From NCBI GenBank assembly GCA_033002965.1, contig JAURVB010013304.1, positions 124,001 through 188,000 on the forward strand: a stretch of DNA of 64,000 nt. Direction: 5' to 3'. The notes below the pieces were generated by a model. The model made no database searches, had not been told where the DNA came from, and saw only the letters and a program-made list of their open reading frames with translations. Shown piece after piece: positions 33,850 to 46,844 of the stretch. The DNA is from Piper betle. Taxonomy: Eukaryota; Streptophyta; Magnoliopsida; Piperales; Piperaceae. Each line of letters opens with the position of its first letter. Position 1 is the first letter of the stretch. The position numbers and the translations under genes were made by a program.

Positions 33850-33945
33850 GAAAAGGTTAATGGTTAAAGGCTTCTAATTAGGCGGACTTAATATCAATAT
33901 ATACAAACATACGAATCAAAAGGTTAATGGTTAAAGGCTTCTAAG
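33850..33945. repeat. Short direct repeat in the TRM leader intron
   Basis: AAAAGGTTAATGGTTAAAGG followed by CTTCTAA occurs twice, at about 33850 and 33918. The copies are 68 bases apart and identical over about 27 bases. Confidence 0.8.
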
Positions 33946-34030
33946 CTTAAAATCAAAATATTTCCAATTTTTCAAAAGCCTTAATTTCATCCCAATTTGA
34001 ATATACTCATCCATAATTCTTAAAGTTCAT

Positions 34031-34370
34031 CATACGAATGCACGCCCCACCTTTGTATAACAAAAATGAATTTTAGGGATGATAAACACGGGAAATCCGC
34101 AAATATAGTTGGAACGCATGCTAAAAACAGAGGATAATAATCCACCATTCGCCTTAGGAGACGTAGCAGATCAAAACGCAAACGTTTGCAAATAACATCG
34201 TGGATAAGCTCATCAACCACAATTCTTAAAGGCCACCCATCAATATACAGGATACGAATGCGAAATGCACCTTCGTAGGACAAAATGCATTTAGAGCAGA
34301 TAAACGCGCGAAATCCTAAAATATACGAACAAGATCATGAAAAAAGACAAAAGGATAAGAATCCACCATC
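34031..34370. repeat. Diverged tandem duplication near the TRM promoter
   Basis: ATACGAATGC...CACCTT.GTA..ACAAAAT blocks at 34031 and 34253 are followed in both copies by GATAAACRCGSGAAATCC, then by AGGATAA.AATCCACCAT. The offset is about 221 bases. It is an old two-copy duplication lying in the predicted leader intron. Confidence 0.6.
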
Positions 34371-34746
34371 CAACACAGGTAACATGGGAAAGTTTGCAAA
34401 CAATACCAACACAATCACATCAAAAACAGGAGAAAGTGCGCATAATTTTGAAACTAAAAATGATCATCTACTTGGTGCAAATAATAGTAAGGAAGACAAG
34501 TGAGCAATCAATTTTTCTTTCCACAAATTCGTGCACAAGCAAACAATAGTAAGGGAATCCAAGTACCACTCCCATGACTCCGCTCATGCAACGTTGAGCA
34601 CCGGCAATGTTGAACTCCATCGCCCCACCGAACGCGCTCCATTTCCGGCCACGAACAACAACCTACCGAAAAATCAACATCAACCTCCGTCAAAAAAGCA
34701 CTCGAACTCATAATCCCAAACTTAAAGAAGCGGCAAAAAGACTCAC

Positions 34747-34870
34747 TCAGACGAATTTGAGCTCGCCGGTGTGGGATAAACCGGCCGCCTTCTTCTCCGA
34801 GGGAGTCGTGCGGGAGATTGGAAGAAGATCGCCGGAATGCAGCGGCGGCGGCGGCGGCGATGGCCGGTGA
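34747..34870 (-). other. Probable 5' UTR exon of the TRM gene
   Basis: A strong donor (GTCTGA|GTGAGT) at 34747/34746 and an acceptor (TTTAG|ACCATG) immediately before the ATG at 32861 predict a leader intron of about 1.9 kb. The exon is GC-richer than its surroundings and carries a GCC trinucleotide run at 34842-34858, as plant leaders often do. The upstream end is not determined. No other gene was found between 32862 and 34900. Confidence 0.5.
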
Positions 34871-34969
34871 TGGCGGGCGGGTTTTTCGGGTTTTGTATAT
34901 TGACGAAGATGTGGTGATGATGATGGATGGAGTGGATGTGATGAATGTATTGCATGATGTGTCCACGTC

Positions 34970-37900
34970 AGACTGATGGCTTCACGCGTTCAAACTTTCA
35001 AACTGTTCTGTTTTATTTACCGTAATTTAATTTAATAATTTAATGTGGGGGGTGTCTATGGTTCAAAATTGACCGGTCTAATTTGAGCTCAATTTGGCAT
35101 GAGGAGAATTTTTTTGCAGTAATATATTTAAGTGGGTAAAAAACCTTAAAAAATTTAAAAATTCTTCAATAATGTAATTTTTAATGTCTTTTTAGGTATT
35201 TTGATAATTATTATATAAACTTATTATCTAGTATAAGTTTAGACTAATGACACAATGACTTAAGTCTGAACTAATTAAAAGTTAACGCTTACTTATCTAA
35301 TCTTGTTAAAGCTAGAATTTGTGTTTGACATATATTTTAAATTTTGAGTGTGGAGATAATTTATGAGTGCATAAGCATATCATAAAACCTTATTAAATCC
35401 TCGTACCTTCATTTATTTTGTCTTCTTTTTATTTCTCATGTATGGTCTAATTTGTTGTAATATTGGGATAACTTGTTTTGTTGTTAAATATTATTTTTAT
35501 GAAAATTTTTATATAAACGTATGCGTGAATTTTGAACTAGCCTCCAATTAAAAAAACAATGTAGGACAAATAATTTTGGAAAGATACATGCTACCTTGAA
35601 ATATTCATTTTAATTTTAGTTTTATAAAAATGTCACGATTGATCATCGTGACAAATGATCTTAAAAATAAAATATATGGAAAAGCATGCGTGAATCTATA
35701 AAACAAAATCGTTACTCCAATCTTATGATTTTTATATTCTAAAAACACATATAATCTTGCAAATAAGAAATTTAACAAATAAAGGCTTATTAATTGAAGA
35801 CCAATTACCCTTTTATAAATTTATTGTGATTACAAAACTTCTCTTATTTCAAATTTTGGCCCATCATAAATTAGAAATATTTATTTAAGTTTTAACACAC
35901 TATCATTCTCAAACTCGACTTTAAAAACTTTAAGCATCATCAAATTAATTTTAATATGGGCTAAATGGCCAATTCATAAAAATAACATAAGATATATGAA
36001 TATCAATGTATACATGTATATGTACATCAAAAAAAAAACATGGGCTTTCACAAAATTTCTACTCAATGCACATCAATCTTTTATAAGAATGAAGGGTCAT
36101 AACCGTAAAATTTAGAATTTAACTAATGACAAATGCAACTCGTAATATTTAGCATACTTGGTCACATCCTTTTGAGAGCCAAGAATCGGAACATACATCA
36201 ATACATAACATAATATTTATATCCATCGATAAAGATGCTCATTCATGCACATAGAAAGCTTCTAATTCACTTTAGACATCCCCAATCAATGTCTTTCATA
36301 AAGAATCGAGTGTTGACGGCCACGTTTTTTTATATGATCTGCATTTGGACGCTGGGTTGATTTGATTTTAGAATGCCTATTTTGCTCATTTGTGCTTATA
36401 ATTTTGTCTGTAACCTACATACAACTCGCTCTCTGGTACAACCAAATTGCTTATAATAACGTAATATACAATATGAAGAGAAAAAGCACGTATAGCTTCT
36501 TCTTACATCCAACCAAGTTGCTTTAAAAAGAAGACAAAAAGGTGATTAATGCATACCCCAGAAGCGCTTCATTGGATGCTCACAAAGAGGGCCATCTACT
36601 TTGCCTTGGGCCTGTGTTTTCCAGTCAAAAGCCTACTTCAGAAGTGGATGGAAAAAACTGCCCTGTAAGTTGTAACCCATTGTTTATAATTCATTCCTTG
36701 AATTGAAAGAAAAGACTCAATTGCGAGAATGTTCACTTGTGAAAAGAATTACCCAATAAAAATCAGTTTAATATTGATTCAAATGGGTAAAAATACTTCT
36801 TTTAATTCCCAATTGAATGGTGTCATTGTTTTCAATTTGAAAACATGCAAGGGGTGTGACTAAAGAACTTTTAATAATATAACATATGGCCATTTCACAA
36901 TTAGGTGGTTTAATATTTTATATAAGAAATATGTGTATTGCAGACATCAATTTGGTTGATTGGCTGGACCCAACTAATCAGTTAAGTAGTCCCTTGGGAT
37001 TGTTGGAGGTAATTTGGCTAATCTTTTATATAAGAAATATGTGTGTTGCAGACATCAATTTGGTTGATTGGCAGGACCCAGCTAATTAGTTAAGTAGTCC
37101 CTTGGGATTGTTGGAGTTAAGTTGGCTTAGAACAAGGATTACTTGAATAGAGTAGGAATCTAGCTGTTTGGGGTTCATCATCCAATTATAAGTTGAAAAT
37201 TTGGTCTAGGAAATATAGTCCTACACATCATTTTTATTTCACATGATAACATTATTGAGTGTCATAAAACATGGCATGCCTACTTTTTCAGGTCACCTTT
37301 CATGGACTAGTCCCTTTTACATATTGATGTGCTCTATAAAGAGCCAGCCCATCTAAAAAAATTGTGAACTAAAAAGTAAATATATTCATATTTTGATCAA
37401 TAGGCTGTTTATTTTTTTATTAACACCTTAATTTTTAATAGACAATAATAATACATAGAAAAGTGTTTACCTCTCTTAACTGTCCATGAGGCACTGGAGC
37501 CCTAAAAAAGTGGCCATTATTGTAGTTGAGTTTATATGAATAAGCATAATAAGATAGTATGTATACACTGCACATTATATAGGACGGATATAAATAGAGT
37601 GTAATGGAAAAGAAAAGTAAGAAATTGGCCTGTATATATGTTGATGGTGGCTTGAAGCTAAAGATACCAGGGAACATGGAAGCATGTTGTTAGGCTGAAA
37701 TCAAGGTTAGCGTTGATTAGGTTCCTTTCATGTCCAATGGGCGACAAAGTAGTGTCGCACAAGTGCATGCTAGCTATGTGACAAAGCATGTAAAAAAGGG
37801 TGTGTTGGGTGGGAGTTGGTGCGGTTACTTCTATGTCACACTATACCTTATTATGTGTTGTAAGATTGCAATAGATGCCTAGATATTGCCCTTAGCCATT

Positions 37901-39108
37901 TAAAATTGATGAAATCAAGAAAATTATTTTAGCTAGCTGCCTATGATCTGATCCAGTCTTAAATAGGCACATGCTTGAATCATCCATTAAAAATGGGCTT
38001 CTAGCCCATCTTGATGAACACCACCACAACTATACGGGCTTGAATCATCCTTTTAAAATGGGCTACACCATGTCGAAGACCTAAATTTCAGGCCCACTAA
38101 CACACCTAATTAGACCCAGATACTAAAATATACCCTGGTTAATAAAAGAATGCCGATTGGGTGAGCCATGGCATAAAAGTTTTATGCCCAAAGTTTGATC
38201 ATGGTCCTCTAGTTACAAAGACAACTCGGATCGATTTTTTTCAAAAAATAAGATAAAAAACAAAAAAACTTACCCCAAATTGATTACGAAGACAGCCTTA
38301 TCGGGCTGCAGATGGCCGAATTTGCGCCAACTGTGCTACACCCAAACATCGTAGATAGTTACAGTCAAAGGCTTGGCTTGGCCACTAGAAGGGGTGGGTT
38401 TTTTTTATTGTTTTCTTTTTCATCACATCTAAGCCATGCTTGCGATCAAATGACTTAATTTATAATTAGGCGAGAGATTCTTGATGAAAAGTCAAAGATT
38501 TTCTAATCAAAATATAATAAAAAATAAATTAAATTATATATTATAAGTTATCTTTTAAATTGGAGGCTATCTAAATATCATTATTCTATAAAAAATTATT
38601 TATAAAATTAAAATTTATCTCTAATATAATATATAGGTCACCGTCCACTTTGGCCTAGTTTTTATCCAAAAACACTGTTAAGACCATCCATCGACGAGTT
38701 AGCAGCTTCCCAGAAATGGCAAACATTATAAGACATGCTAATTACTACTGATCTCATGATTGCTTCCAAAAGATGGCAAATACTGTAACACATGCTAATT
38801 ACTACTGATATCATAATGATAATTACTACAATGACCAAGCAAAAGAAACAAGCCCAACCTATCCCTCTTCACGAGCAAATAACACATAGTACTTACCTTT
38901 GCCAAAGCAAAAACACAGTACATGTTTTATACATGTAGAACACTTAAAACATCGCATCTTTCAAACAAGCATCACAACAAATTGCATCTTTTACGTCCAA
39001 CTGATATTTTATTGCGCTTCTGCTTTCCATCCACTATCATGCATCCATTAGTAAACTTGTTTATCCTTTTGACGTCAACCAATTTTACTCTGAATCTTTG
39101 GAAGTTCC
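34970..39108. other. Intergenic DNA, AT-rich
   Basis: No supported gene. The sequence is AT-rich with scattered open frames of no known family (for example 37435-37677 minus). It holds the 108-bp tandem duplication at 36916-37131, annotated separately. Nothing else here has recognisable coding, RNA or transposon structure. Confidence 0.5.
36916..37131. repeat. 108-bp tandem duplication
   Basis: Two adjacent copies begin TTTTATATAAGAAATATGTG at 36916 and 37024 and run through ACATCAATTTGGTTGATTGG and TAGTCCCTTGGGATTGTTGG. They differ at only a few positions, so the duplication is fairly recent. It is intergenic. Confidence 0.9.
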
Positions 39109-39687
39109 TTAGTCCATCTCTCCTTCCCTTGCCTTCTCAGACTTCCCATGCTCATTCTTTCTCAGCTTGTAGGCTTCGAAGAACTCTTAGTTCTCCTTCA
39201 CCAGCTCTTGCCACACTGGTGAACATCACAACAAAATAACACTTAGCCTAGTATTACTAGGAACTCACAATTATTAACCAGTCGAGTCATAAGAATGCAA
39301 TATTTGTGTATACCTATAGATGCTTGTATGCTGCCTCAATCATATTAAATGATACCATGGTAGTATATTACTTACACCGTATATATATAGAGGAAAGTTA
39401 TATAGAGTGACAAATTACCAGTGGAAGTGACAAAGAGTTCAATGTTGGCATGCTTGGAGAGAGCTTCGACGCACTCTTCCTTGGTCATGTTAAAGGGAAG
39501 GCACTCCTCAATCAGATGGTGAACCTTACGCCAATTAATCACCGTGACAAGCCACAAATAAACTTAGCAAGGATCAGTACTTAAGACAAACAAATTGTAA
39601 AACGTTTATTGCGGGCCAAGTTTAACATATATATGACGCTAGCTATAAATTTACCTTGTGTATATAGGATGCAGAAGAGCCTGCCAT
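39109..39687 (-). pseudogene. TIGR01589-type plant small protein with an in-frame stop
   Basis: This is a plant-specific family of small proteins of unknown function. Exons on the minus strand: 39687-39655 (MAGSSASYIHK), 39524-39419 (VHHLIEECLPFNMTKEEC..., the family core) and 39215 downward (VWQELVKEN). All splice sites are GT-AG and phases agree. At 39189-39187 a TAA interrupts the domain where the family normally has a charged residue such as Lys. The next 25 codons (EFFEAYKLRK...) still match the family and end in a natural TAA at 39111-39109. Read literally the product has 55 residues; without the first stop it would have 81. This could be a recent pseudogene, a truncated allele or a base-calling error. 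The start ATG is set by the usual family N-terminus. Confidence 0.75.
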
Positions 39688-40269
39688 TTAAAGCTGAAGG
39701 GGCTGATCGGAATGTCAGTTGGAAGATAAAGAAGAAATTCTATGGTTCACAATAATGCAGACTCGATAGGTATGACAGGGCATCAACAGCTACGACATGA
39801 AATGAAGCTTCGGCTCATGGAGCTTACTTATAGAATTTCACACAAGGGACATATCTGTGGAACTTCACAGAGTACACATGATGAAGCCTGTGATTTTGCA
39901 AAAGTTATGCGTGGTCGCCGTGAGAAACCTGAACCACTAGAAGTCCTGAAATAAAATGCAATAGAACCGACAAGAATATGATTGACACTAACGTCGTTGT
40001 AACAGCTAAGCAAAGTCTGTAGACTCAATACCATACAGGACGCAGCAACATATCCAACGCTAAAATTCGTAACTTATCTAATTTGATCGGATTAAAATAA
40101 ATTAAATATGAATATTTTTGTATCCGACCAAATGACCTAACCAAGTATCCGATATTTTATATCAATAATATAATATCTTCAATATTTGTAAGATTAATAT
40201 TATAGTTTATGAAAATTTAAAATATAAATATATAGTAAAATTAATTAAGTTTATATCAACAATATAATG

Positions 40270-40835
40270 TCGATCGCGTGTATGAGTTATGAGCGCCCCG
40301 ACCATCACCTGGCCTCCACGACGCCGCGCCTAGCGACGTGTTCGCGGCGTCAATTCCGCCGTCAGCGATCGTCGTCGTGACCGCCAGTCACCGCTTTGAC
40401 ATTGCCAACCCTCCCACAGCCTTCCCCGATAAGAGCGGAGCCCATCGCCGCCTCAGGCCGGCCAGATCTAGTCACCCACCACCGACCGCCTATGTTTAGC
40501 CATTTTCCAGCGAGCTGCCACCTCCGCCAAGGACGTCGACGTCATAGATGCGTCAGGCTCGCCGAGCCGATTCCAACGCTTCCAGCATAGGGGTTTTGCT
40601 GGCAGCGCAGAGCGCGGCCGCGAAGGGCAAGCGGCGACGGAGGCAACCGCGGCGTCGAGGATTTTTTGGAAATTACGATAATTTTGGACTGTCCGCGGAC
40701 ATTGCTCGGGCTTGACGGACAATTTGACGTCCGAAGTCGGTCGGACAAGTTTTGTCCGACGAAATTTCGGACGGACGCAAACAATAATTTGTCTGATGTC
40801 TGTCCGACCGATGCCCACCTCTAGACATGTCCGGG
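40270..40835. mobile_element. GC-rich insertion with an hAT-like end
   Basis: A GC-rich block sits abruptly in AT-rich DNA. Its right part is filled with repeated TCGGACGGAC/TTGTCCGAC words and ends GATGCCCACCTCTAG. The reverse complement, CTAGAGGTGGGCATC, resembles hAT-family termini (often AGGGGTGGGCA). No left terminus, target duplication or transposase was found. The flanking 40060-40270 and 40850-41310 also look transposon-derived (TATCCGA and GGGTCGGGTT words), so nested insertion is possible. Confidence 0.4.
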
Positions 40836-42452
40836 TTAAACAAGGTATCCGTCTGACCCAACCAGAAAATATCGGATTTTAGTCCAAATTTATTGGGTCA
40901 AGATCTAAGAGATTATTTTTTATTAATACTCCTTTCATATCGGATCTGGGTATGGGTTTCAAAGGACCTGACCCTATAAGGGTACAAACCCAAAAAATAT
41001 TTAATTTTTGTTTTAAATTTATTTTTTTATATAATATTGCATTATATTAAAATATATTTTAAAATATGTTATAATTTAATTATAAATACGAATAATAATC
41101 ATAATATATTAAGATGTTTGTGTATTTTTACATAAATTTCTGGAATACATTTGTTATCGGCTTAATTTGGTTTCGAGTTTATTAAATCGGGCTCGAATCA
41201 GGTTCAAGAAGAAATATATATTTAGGTTCAGGTTAGGGTATTCAATATTAGGTCGGGTTCAAGTCCTGCAAAACCCGAACCAACCTTGCCGTTGACAACA
41301 CTAAATATTAATATTATCATGGCTTTAAAACTTTATTTTGACTCCAAAATTTCTAGAATGCAAGCACCTTATATCAATCTACTGCATAGAGCAATCTTTT
41401 TCATCTAACTTGGTATCAGAAATGCGATTATTTATTGACTTCCTCATACCTTCTTACTTAACTCATCCAAGTGATTTGGGACAATGATTTTTGTTCGTTG
41501 TTCTATTAGGTAGGCAGGGTCTAAACGAGCTGACTCAAACATTACGGAATTCATGAATTCAGCTAGTTGTTAAACAATTTTGACTCAAATTTGATATAAT
41601 ATGACGTAATATGTTTTTTTTAGATGAACTCAAGCAGCTTGAAAATTGAAAGACCATCCTCAGATAATTAAAACGGATTAAAAAAAAGAAAAGAAAAGAA
41701 AGAGAGAGATTAGTAAAACGCGAGTGAAAAGTACATTAATTTCCCTACCAATGATAGGGCAAAAAAAGTTTACACTAGATTTGTCTATAACCCTTATCGG
41801 CTCAGCATCGAATCTAACGGCTCTCTTACCGGCTCCTCATCGAATCTATCGGCTGTGAAAGTCACGGTAAATTCTAAGGGGGTGTCTCCCATGATTAATT
41901 CTAATTGGGTGCATTCTAAGAATACAACTTTTCTAAAAGATATCATTTAAAGGGTACAACTCTTCTAAACACGTCTAAAGGGTATATATTTTTCCTAATA
42001 AATATTACACCCTTTCTAAAGTTTATACACTATTTTTAAATGATATGCATCCCTCTTTAAGTAGATGAAATTTTTTCTCCATCGTATCCATAGTGTAAGA
42101 ATTATATCTTATCTCATTTTTATAAATATATCAACAAAATCTCCTAAAATATTTTTTATTTTAATTGGGGAAATATTTTTAAAAAAATATACAAAAAATA
42201 TGTTTATTTTTTGCATTGGGCAACATTTTTTATATTCAATCATTGATGGGTTTTTCCTGCTAAAATTACTATATATATTACTAAATGTAGGTTTAAATTG
42301 TGATAAAATACCCTTTTTTCAAAAGTAATTTTTAAATTAATTTTTTAAAAAAAGTTATAGATGTAAAAAGAAGGGGATGATGAATTTTCAATGGGTCATA
42401 ATGTATGTGAAAAGTTTTATATCATTAAGCTATTGTTTATGAAAAAAATTTT

Positions 42453-42530
42453 ATAGACGCCTGCTCTAGACGCCCATAGAGACACCAACAGGCTGACCGT
42501 TGATGATGAGGCATCTATAGCAGGCGTATG
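42453..42530. repeat. Short inverted repeat (hairpin)
   Basis: ATAGACGCCTGCTCTAGACG at 42453 and the reverse complement of the sequence ending at 42530 (CATACGCCTGCTATAGATGC) match at about 18 of 20 positions across a loop of roughly 35 bases. GACGCCTGCTATAGACGCC-like palindromes occur in subterminal parts of some plant CACTA elements, so this may be a transposon scrap. Confidence 0.6.
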
Positions 42531-43095
42531 CAAGTCTTGCTTCTGTTTATGCTATATGAATTTAGAGATTAAAAAAAGTTTGAAAATAACAAATGAAATG
42601 AATAATTGTCCATTAGATATTAATGAAATAAATATAATATTTAATTTTTTATTTTAGGAACTTTTTGATTAATGATTTTCCCATTAAGCTTATTGTGTTT
42701 TTTTACATAAATTATTCTAAATTTTGATATTTCTTCCTATTTATTTTTTTACAAAAATTAATTAATTTATATTTATTAATTTGTATAGTTTAGATGCTTC
42801 CATAATATTTTAAGGTTATAGTTAAATAATTATAAATATATTAAAAATTATTAACTTAATTATTTATATCTTTAATAATTATAATATTAATCTATTTGTA
42901 AAGACAAAACCCGGGCATTTCTTGAAGTTGAAGTTTATGACTAATTAGGTGTAATATTATGACATTGACCAAAGGAGCATGGATTATGAGTCTCGCCTCT
43001 AACTGCCATTGAGGAAGTGACGACACCCTACCGTTCCGCAGCTTGGTCACCGCTCTAGAAGCCGACGTTCACCCATCCGCCAATTTGTTGTGACC

Positions 43096-43347
43096 ATCAC
43101 GTTGTGCGGGCACCTATAATGCAGGAGATGGCAGAAGAAGCGAGACAGAGAAGACAACCTCTTTAATTTTAAACAAAGTTCAGGCTAAAGGGCATAAAAA
43201 ATGGGGATCTGTACAGTTCTAGCTTTGCATGGAGGGAGGCTCAATAATGGTCCAGCTAGTCTAGAGCAAAGCCCACCTTGAGGCACAGAAAAGACGAGTT
43301 TCATTTGAAAGGTTAGTAATAATGGGGATCACGTTGTGCGGGCACCT
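43096..43347. repeat. 20-bp direct repeat pair
   Basis: ATCACGTTGTGCGGGCACCT occurs identically at 43096-43115 and 43328-43347, 232 bases apart, in otherwise unremarkable intergenic DNA. Confidence 0.85.
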
Positions 43348-46300
43348 TTAGCATTGAGTACAGCAGCCACAGAGAGTCGAGAGGGGAAGTACGCAAGCTG
43401 TTTTCAATCCCCGGCTGTTGGATGAGTAGCTTTCAGAAGTCACTGATATGATTACACAGTTAAAAAGCAGTTCATATCTTTGGCGGAGATGGAAAGATCA
43501 CAAACCACGCACATCTTCCAGTCTCTTGTCCATCTTGTCGTCGTTGATTACTGGTCTTATATTCAGATCAATGAGAAAATCCACATAGAACAAAGTGACA
43601 ACTTTTAATGCCCCATGCCAGAAAAAATAAGGATTAACAAGTTAAAAAGTTTATATCATTGAGTAATACAAAAAGATAAGCTTTACGATATGACAGCATA
43701 TTTGCATCCCATAGCAAGAAATTTTAACAAGATACAAAGGAAACATGGATATATTTGCTGCTGAATATGATTCATGACAACAAATTTGAACATGGAAAAA
43801 CAAAAGTGATTTACACTACTGAATGCTGCCACTTACACTGGTTTAACCTAGAGTAGAGACTATCTGGAATTAGTCTCAGCTTTTTTGAGCAGAAAACTGC
43901 TTCACTCTTACCAAAACTAGCATTATTACACTAAAAACTATAATGACCGGAAGAGTAAACAATGATCTGTATCTCCGACTATTTTAAGCCCATATTCTCT
44001 GACGAGTTGCTTGTCATAAACGTTGTTATATACACAATTGACCTCCCAATCAATTTTGTTTATATCCTTTGTATTATTAGGGAAGAACCTGCCTAACCCA
44101 TATACCAAACAAGACTTGCTTTAACAACCAACATGGCTTGTACTGGACAGAGTTGGGGCCGGTTGTCTTTTATAGAGTGATTTTGACCGTCTCTTCGAAA
44201 CGGCACTATTTCTTAACATAGGATGAATCATCCAAAGGCAGGATTGAACTTCTTAAATACATTCTTTGTCTAGCAGTCCCCAACTGATTCAGCTATCCAC
44301 AACACTCCAAGAGTTCCATTACGCTTGCATAGAAAAGCTTTCAGCCTAACCACAAGCCTGACAGATGAAATCATTAGTTGGATAATTTCTGAAGACAGAA
44401 GCAAGACATATACCATTTTGAAGTTTGAGGGCCATATTGCTTAAGCACTCTGGGATGAACCCTTTCTCCTTCCGAAACAAGCCAATGGGTGAAATTTTTT
44501 GACCCGTAAAAGAACAATTTCTAGATTTGGGAATGAGAGAAACCAATTACTCACAATTGACGGGTGCCTAAGTATCGATGCACAATGCACATCACTACCC
44601 GGACTGCATGACAGCATAGACGAACGTGGGGAACATATTTCCAGCTTTCTCCAAGAGCTGGCATTTGAATTCCTCCGCCACCAACCATGTGATTTGCTTC
44701 CTATTGCATGTCATAATGAGCATCATATAACTATTCCAGCAACCAAAAAGAATGGCCAGCAGGCTACAATATGGCTACAAAATGATGCAACATAAAACTA
44801 GGTGGAAAATAAATATTAGATTTAATAATTGTAGCATCATCACTGCATTTGACATAGTAATATCCAAATCGGCAAATGCTTGTGCCTAAATGATGAAACA
44901 CATTTCACTAGCTTAACATCTAAAATGTAGTCATATCGTTTCATCACGAAATCTAGCTGAAACAAATAAAACTAACCAAAACAGACATTTTATGATCATA
45001 AGCCAATTTCTTTAAAAGGAACCCAACAATAATCATCAAGGAACGCCCTGCGAATTCCCAACCAGTCCAAGAATAAGGCGATTTAGAAAGAGTAAATTTG
45101 GTTTTCAGTCTTAAAAAATAGAATCACATGATAAAATATAGCAATAGAAGGCCATAAAAATATAAGTTGAGATCCTACTTTGTTAAGACACATTTAGTTG
45201 TAACTCTTGTCGAGAAAAATCTCCAAAGTTTTGAGATCAACAGATATAAGAAAATAATATCTGAAAAATAAAATAAAATAAAACCAAAAGAACAGTGATT
45301 TAACAAAGAAAACATTCATTTCTCAAGAGTCAAAAACTATGGGACCACAACGTACAATTCATAATTTCAACCAAATATTACAGTCATCAAATATATAGAA
45401 ATATACAAGAAAATTACTTACCCAACCTATATTATTGAGATTACAAAATTTCTTTCCTCAATACTCTATATAAGATTAAACTAGTGAATAATATATTTCC
45501 TTTTTCTTATCTATATATCTTTTTTCTTTTATTTCTCACATTCTGTCTTTTCTTATCTTAGCCTTGTTTTTGAATGAGACAAATAAAATCCATATTTATA
45601 CAGATAGTTTGAAGCCCTTCATTCTTTATAGAACAACAAACAGTCACCTCTATTTGTATTCTGAGATTTCTTTAATATTCTAAATGTGAAAATGAACTAC
45701 ATATTAGAACACTCAAGTCCAAATTCTTTAACAACCTCCCACTTGAAGTCCTATTGGAACACTCAAGTCCAAATTCTGCCTCCACTTGTTCGTTGCATAA
45801 GTCTATCATATGCATGTTAGTGTTAACATGCAAGTTTCTTCCGTTGCTTTCTACACAACAGGACACCCCCTTGTGGCAACAGAAAAACTAGATTGAGTCC
45901 TACGAACACCTGATAATTTGTCGTATGTGTGCCCTTTTAAACTTAAACTTGATTTTTAAAATAATGTGTCAGTGGGCTCATTTTAACCTGAGACGAAAGA
46001 AAAAAGTTGTGTGCAGAGTTCTATAAGATATATCTTGACTATTGACCTTTTTCTACTTCTTCAAATGACCGTTTCCGACTACAAAACGCAATAGGTGTCA
46101 CAGTCACGGGCCTTTTTTAATCCAAAATTTAACTTAAAGAAGAAGACTTTCTCATTAATCTATATATAGTCACCAACAACCTCTATAATCGACGTGGAAC
46201 AAACCCAACCCTAACTCCAATCACAAAATCATCTGTTTCTATCTTAAAATACATAATTTTGTGGCTAGAAATTAGAAGTATGAATTGCTCAAGTGTTTTG

Positions 46301-46558
46301 GTTATTGGGATTGGGTTTGACACACCCAATTAAGATACTCAACTCACGTTATGAAATAAAAAAAGCCACGCATTGAGGAGGTAAAGGAAGGGTGAACACT
46401 TCCAAGACAATTGCATTGTCAGAGCTTCAGTCAAATAGACAAGTATAAAAAACGAAACTCGAGGGATGTATTTCTCATGCTCTTGCTTCCGGTAAGAGTT
46501 GGAAATTATATATTCTTTTTCTTTTGAAAGGAAAACCATTGCATAATAATCAAAAAAA

Positions 46559-46668
46559 ATACTATTACCACTTAGAATATAGAAGAAAATATTAGAAGAA
46601 GAAATGTAGTATTACCACTTAGAATATAGTAGAAGAAAATATACTATTACCACTTAGAATAAAGAAGA
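46559..46668. repeat. Three-copy tandem repeat downstream of the cupin gene
   Basis: The unit ACTATTACCACTTAGAATA, followed by A-rich GAAGAAAATA sequence, occurs three times with slight differences, about 35-50 bases apart, roughly 180 bases beyond the cupin stop. Confidence 0.8.
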
Positions 46669-46844
46669 TAAGCAACTAGATTCCAACCATAAAAGTTCAC
46701 AATCATAGAAAGAGAGGTTAAACTAGTTTCCCTGCTTATGTAAAAACACTTATTTAGAAACCATCCACAGCCAAAAGCATGACCATCTACTAGTTGATGG
46801 AACTAGGAATAAAACAGCTACGGATACCAAAAAACTCTTGCAAA

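Larger units (their letters stand above)
40840..46555. other. Intergenic DNA between the small-protein gene and the cupin gene
   Basis: AT-rich and largely featureless. The region 44340-44800 is less AT-rich, with frames open on both strands (plus 44499-44795, minus 44546-44346). None shows a domain or a coherent exon series, so no gene is called. The stretch 45670-45900, with repeated ACACTCAAGTCCAAATTCT and a CTCCCACTTGAAGTCC word, resembles copia LTR remains. Confidence 0.4.

Noticed and set aside
39742..39954. 70-codon plus frame upstream of the small-protein gene
   Set aside because: No domain, and it lies in the probable promoter of the minus-strand gene.
44346..44795. Frames on both strands in a less AT-rich patch
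   Set aside because: No recognisable motif, no partner exons; a GT at the end of the minus frame is not enough to call a gene.
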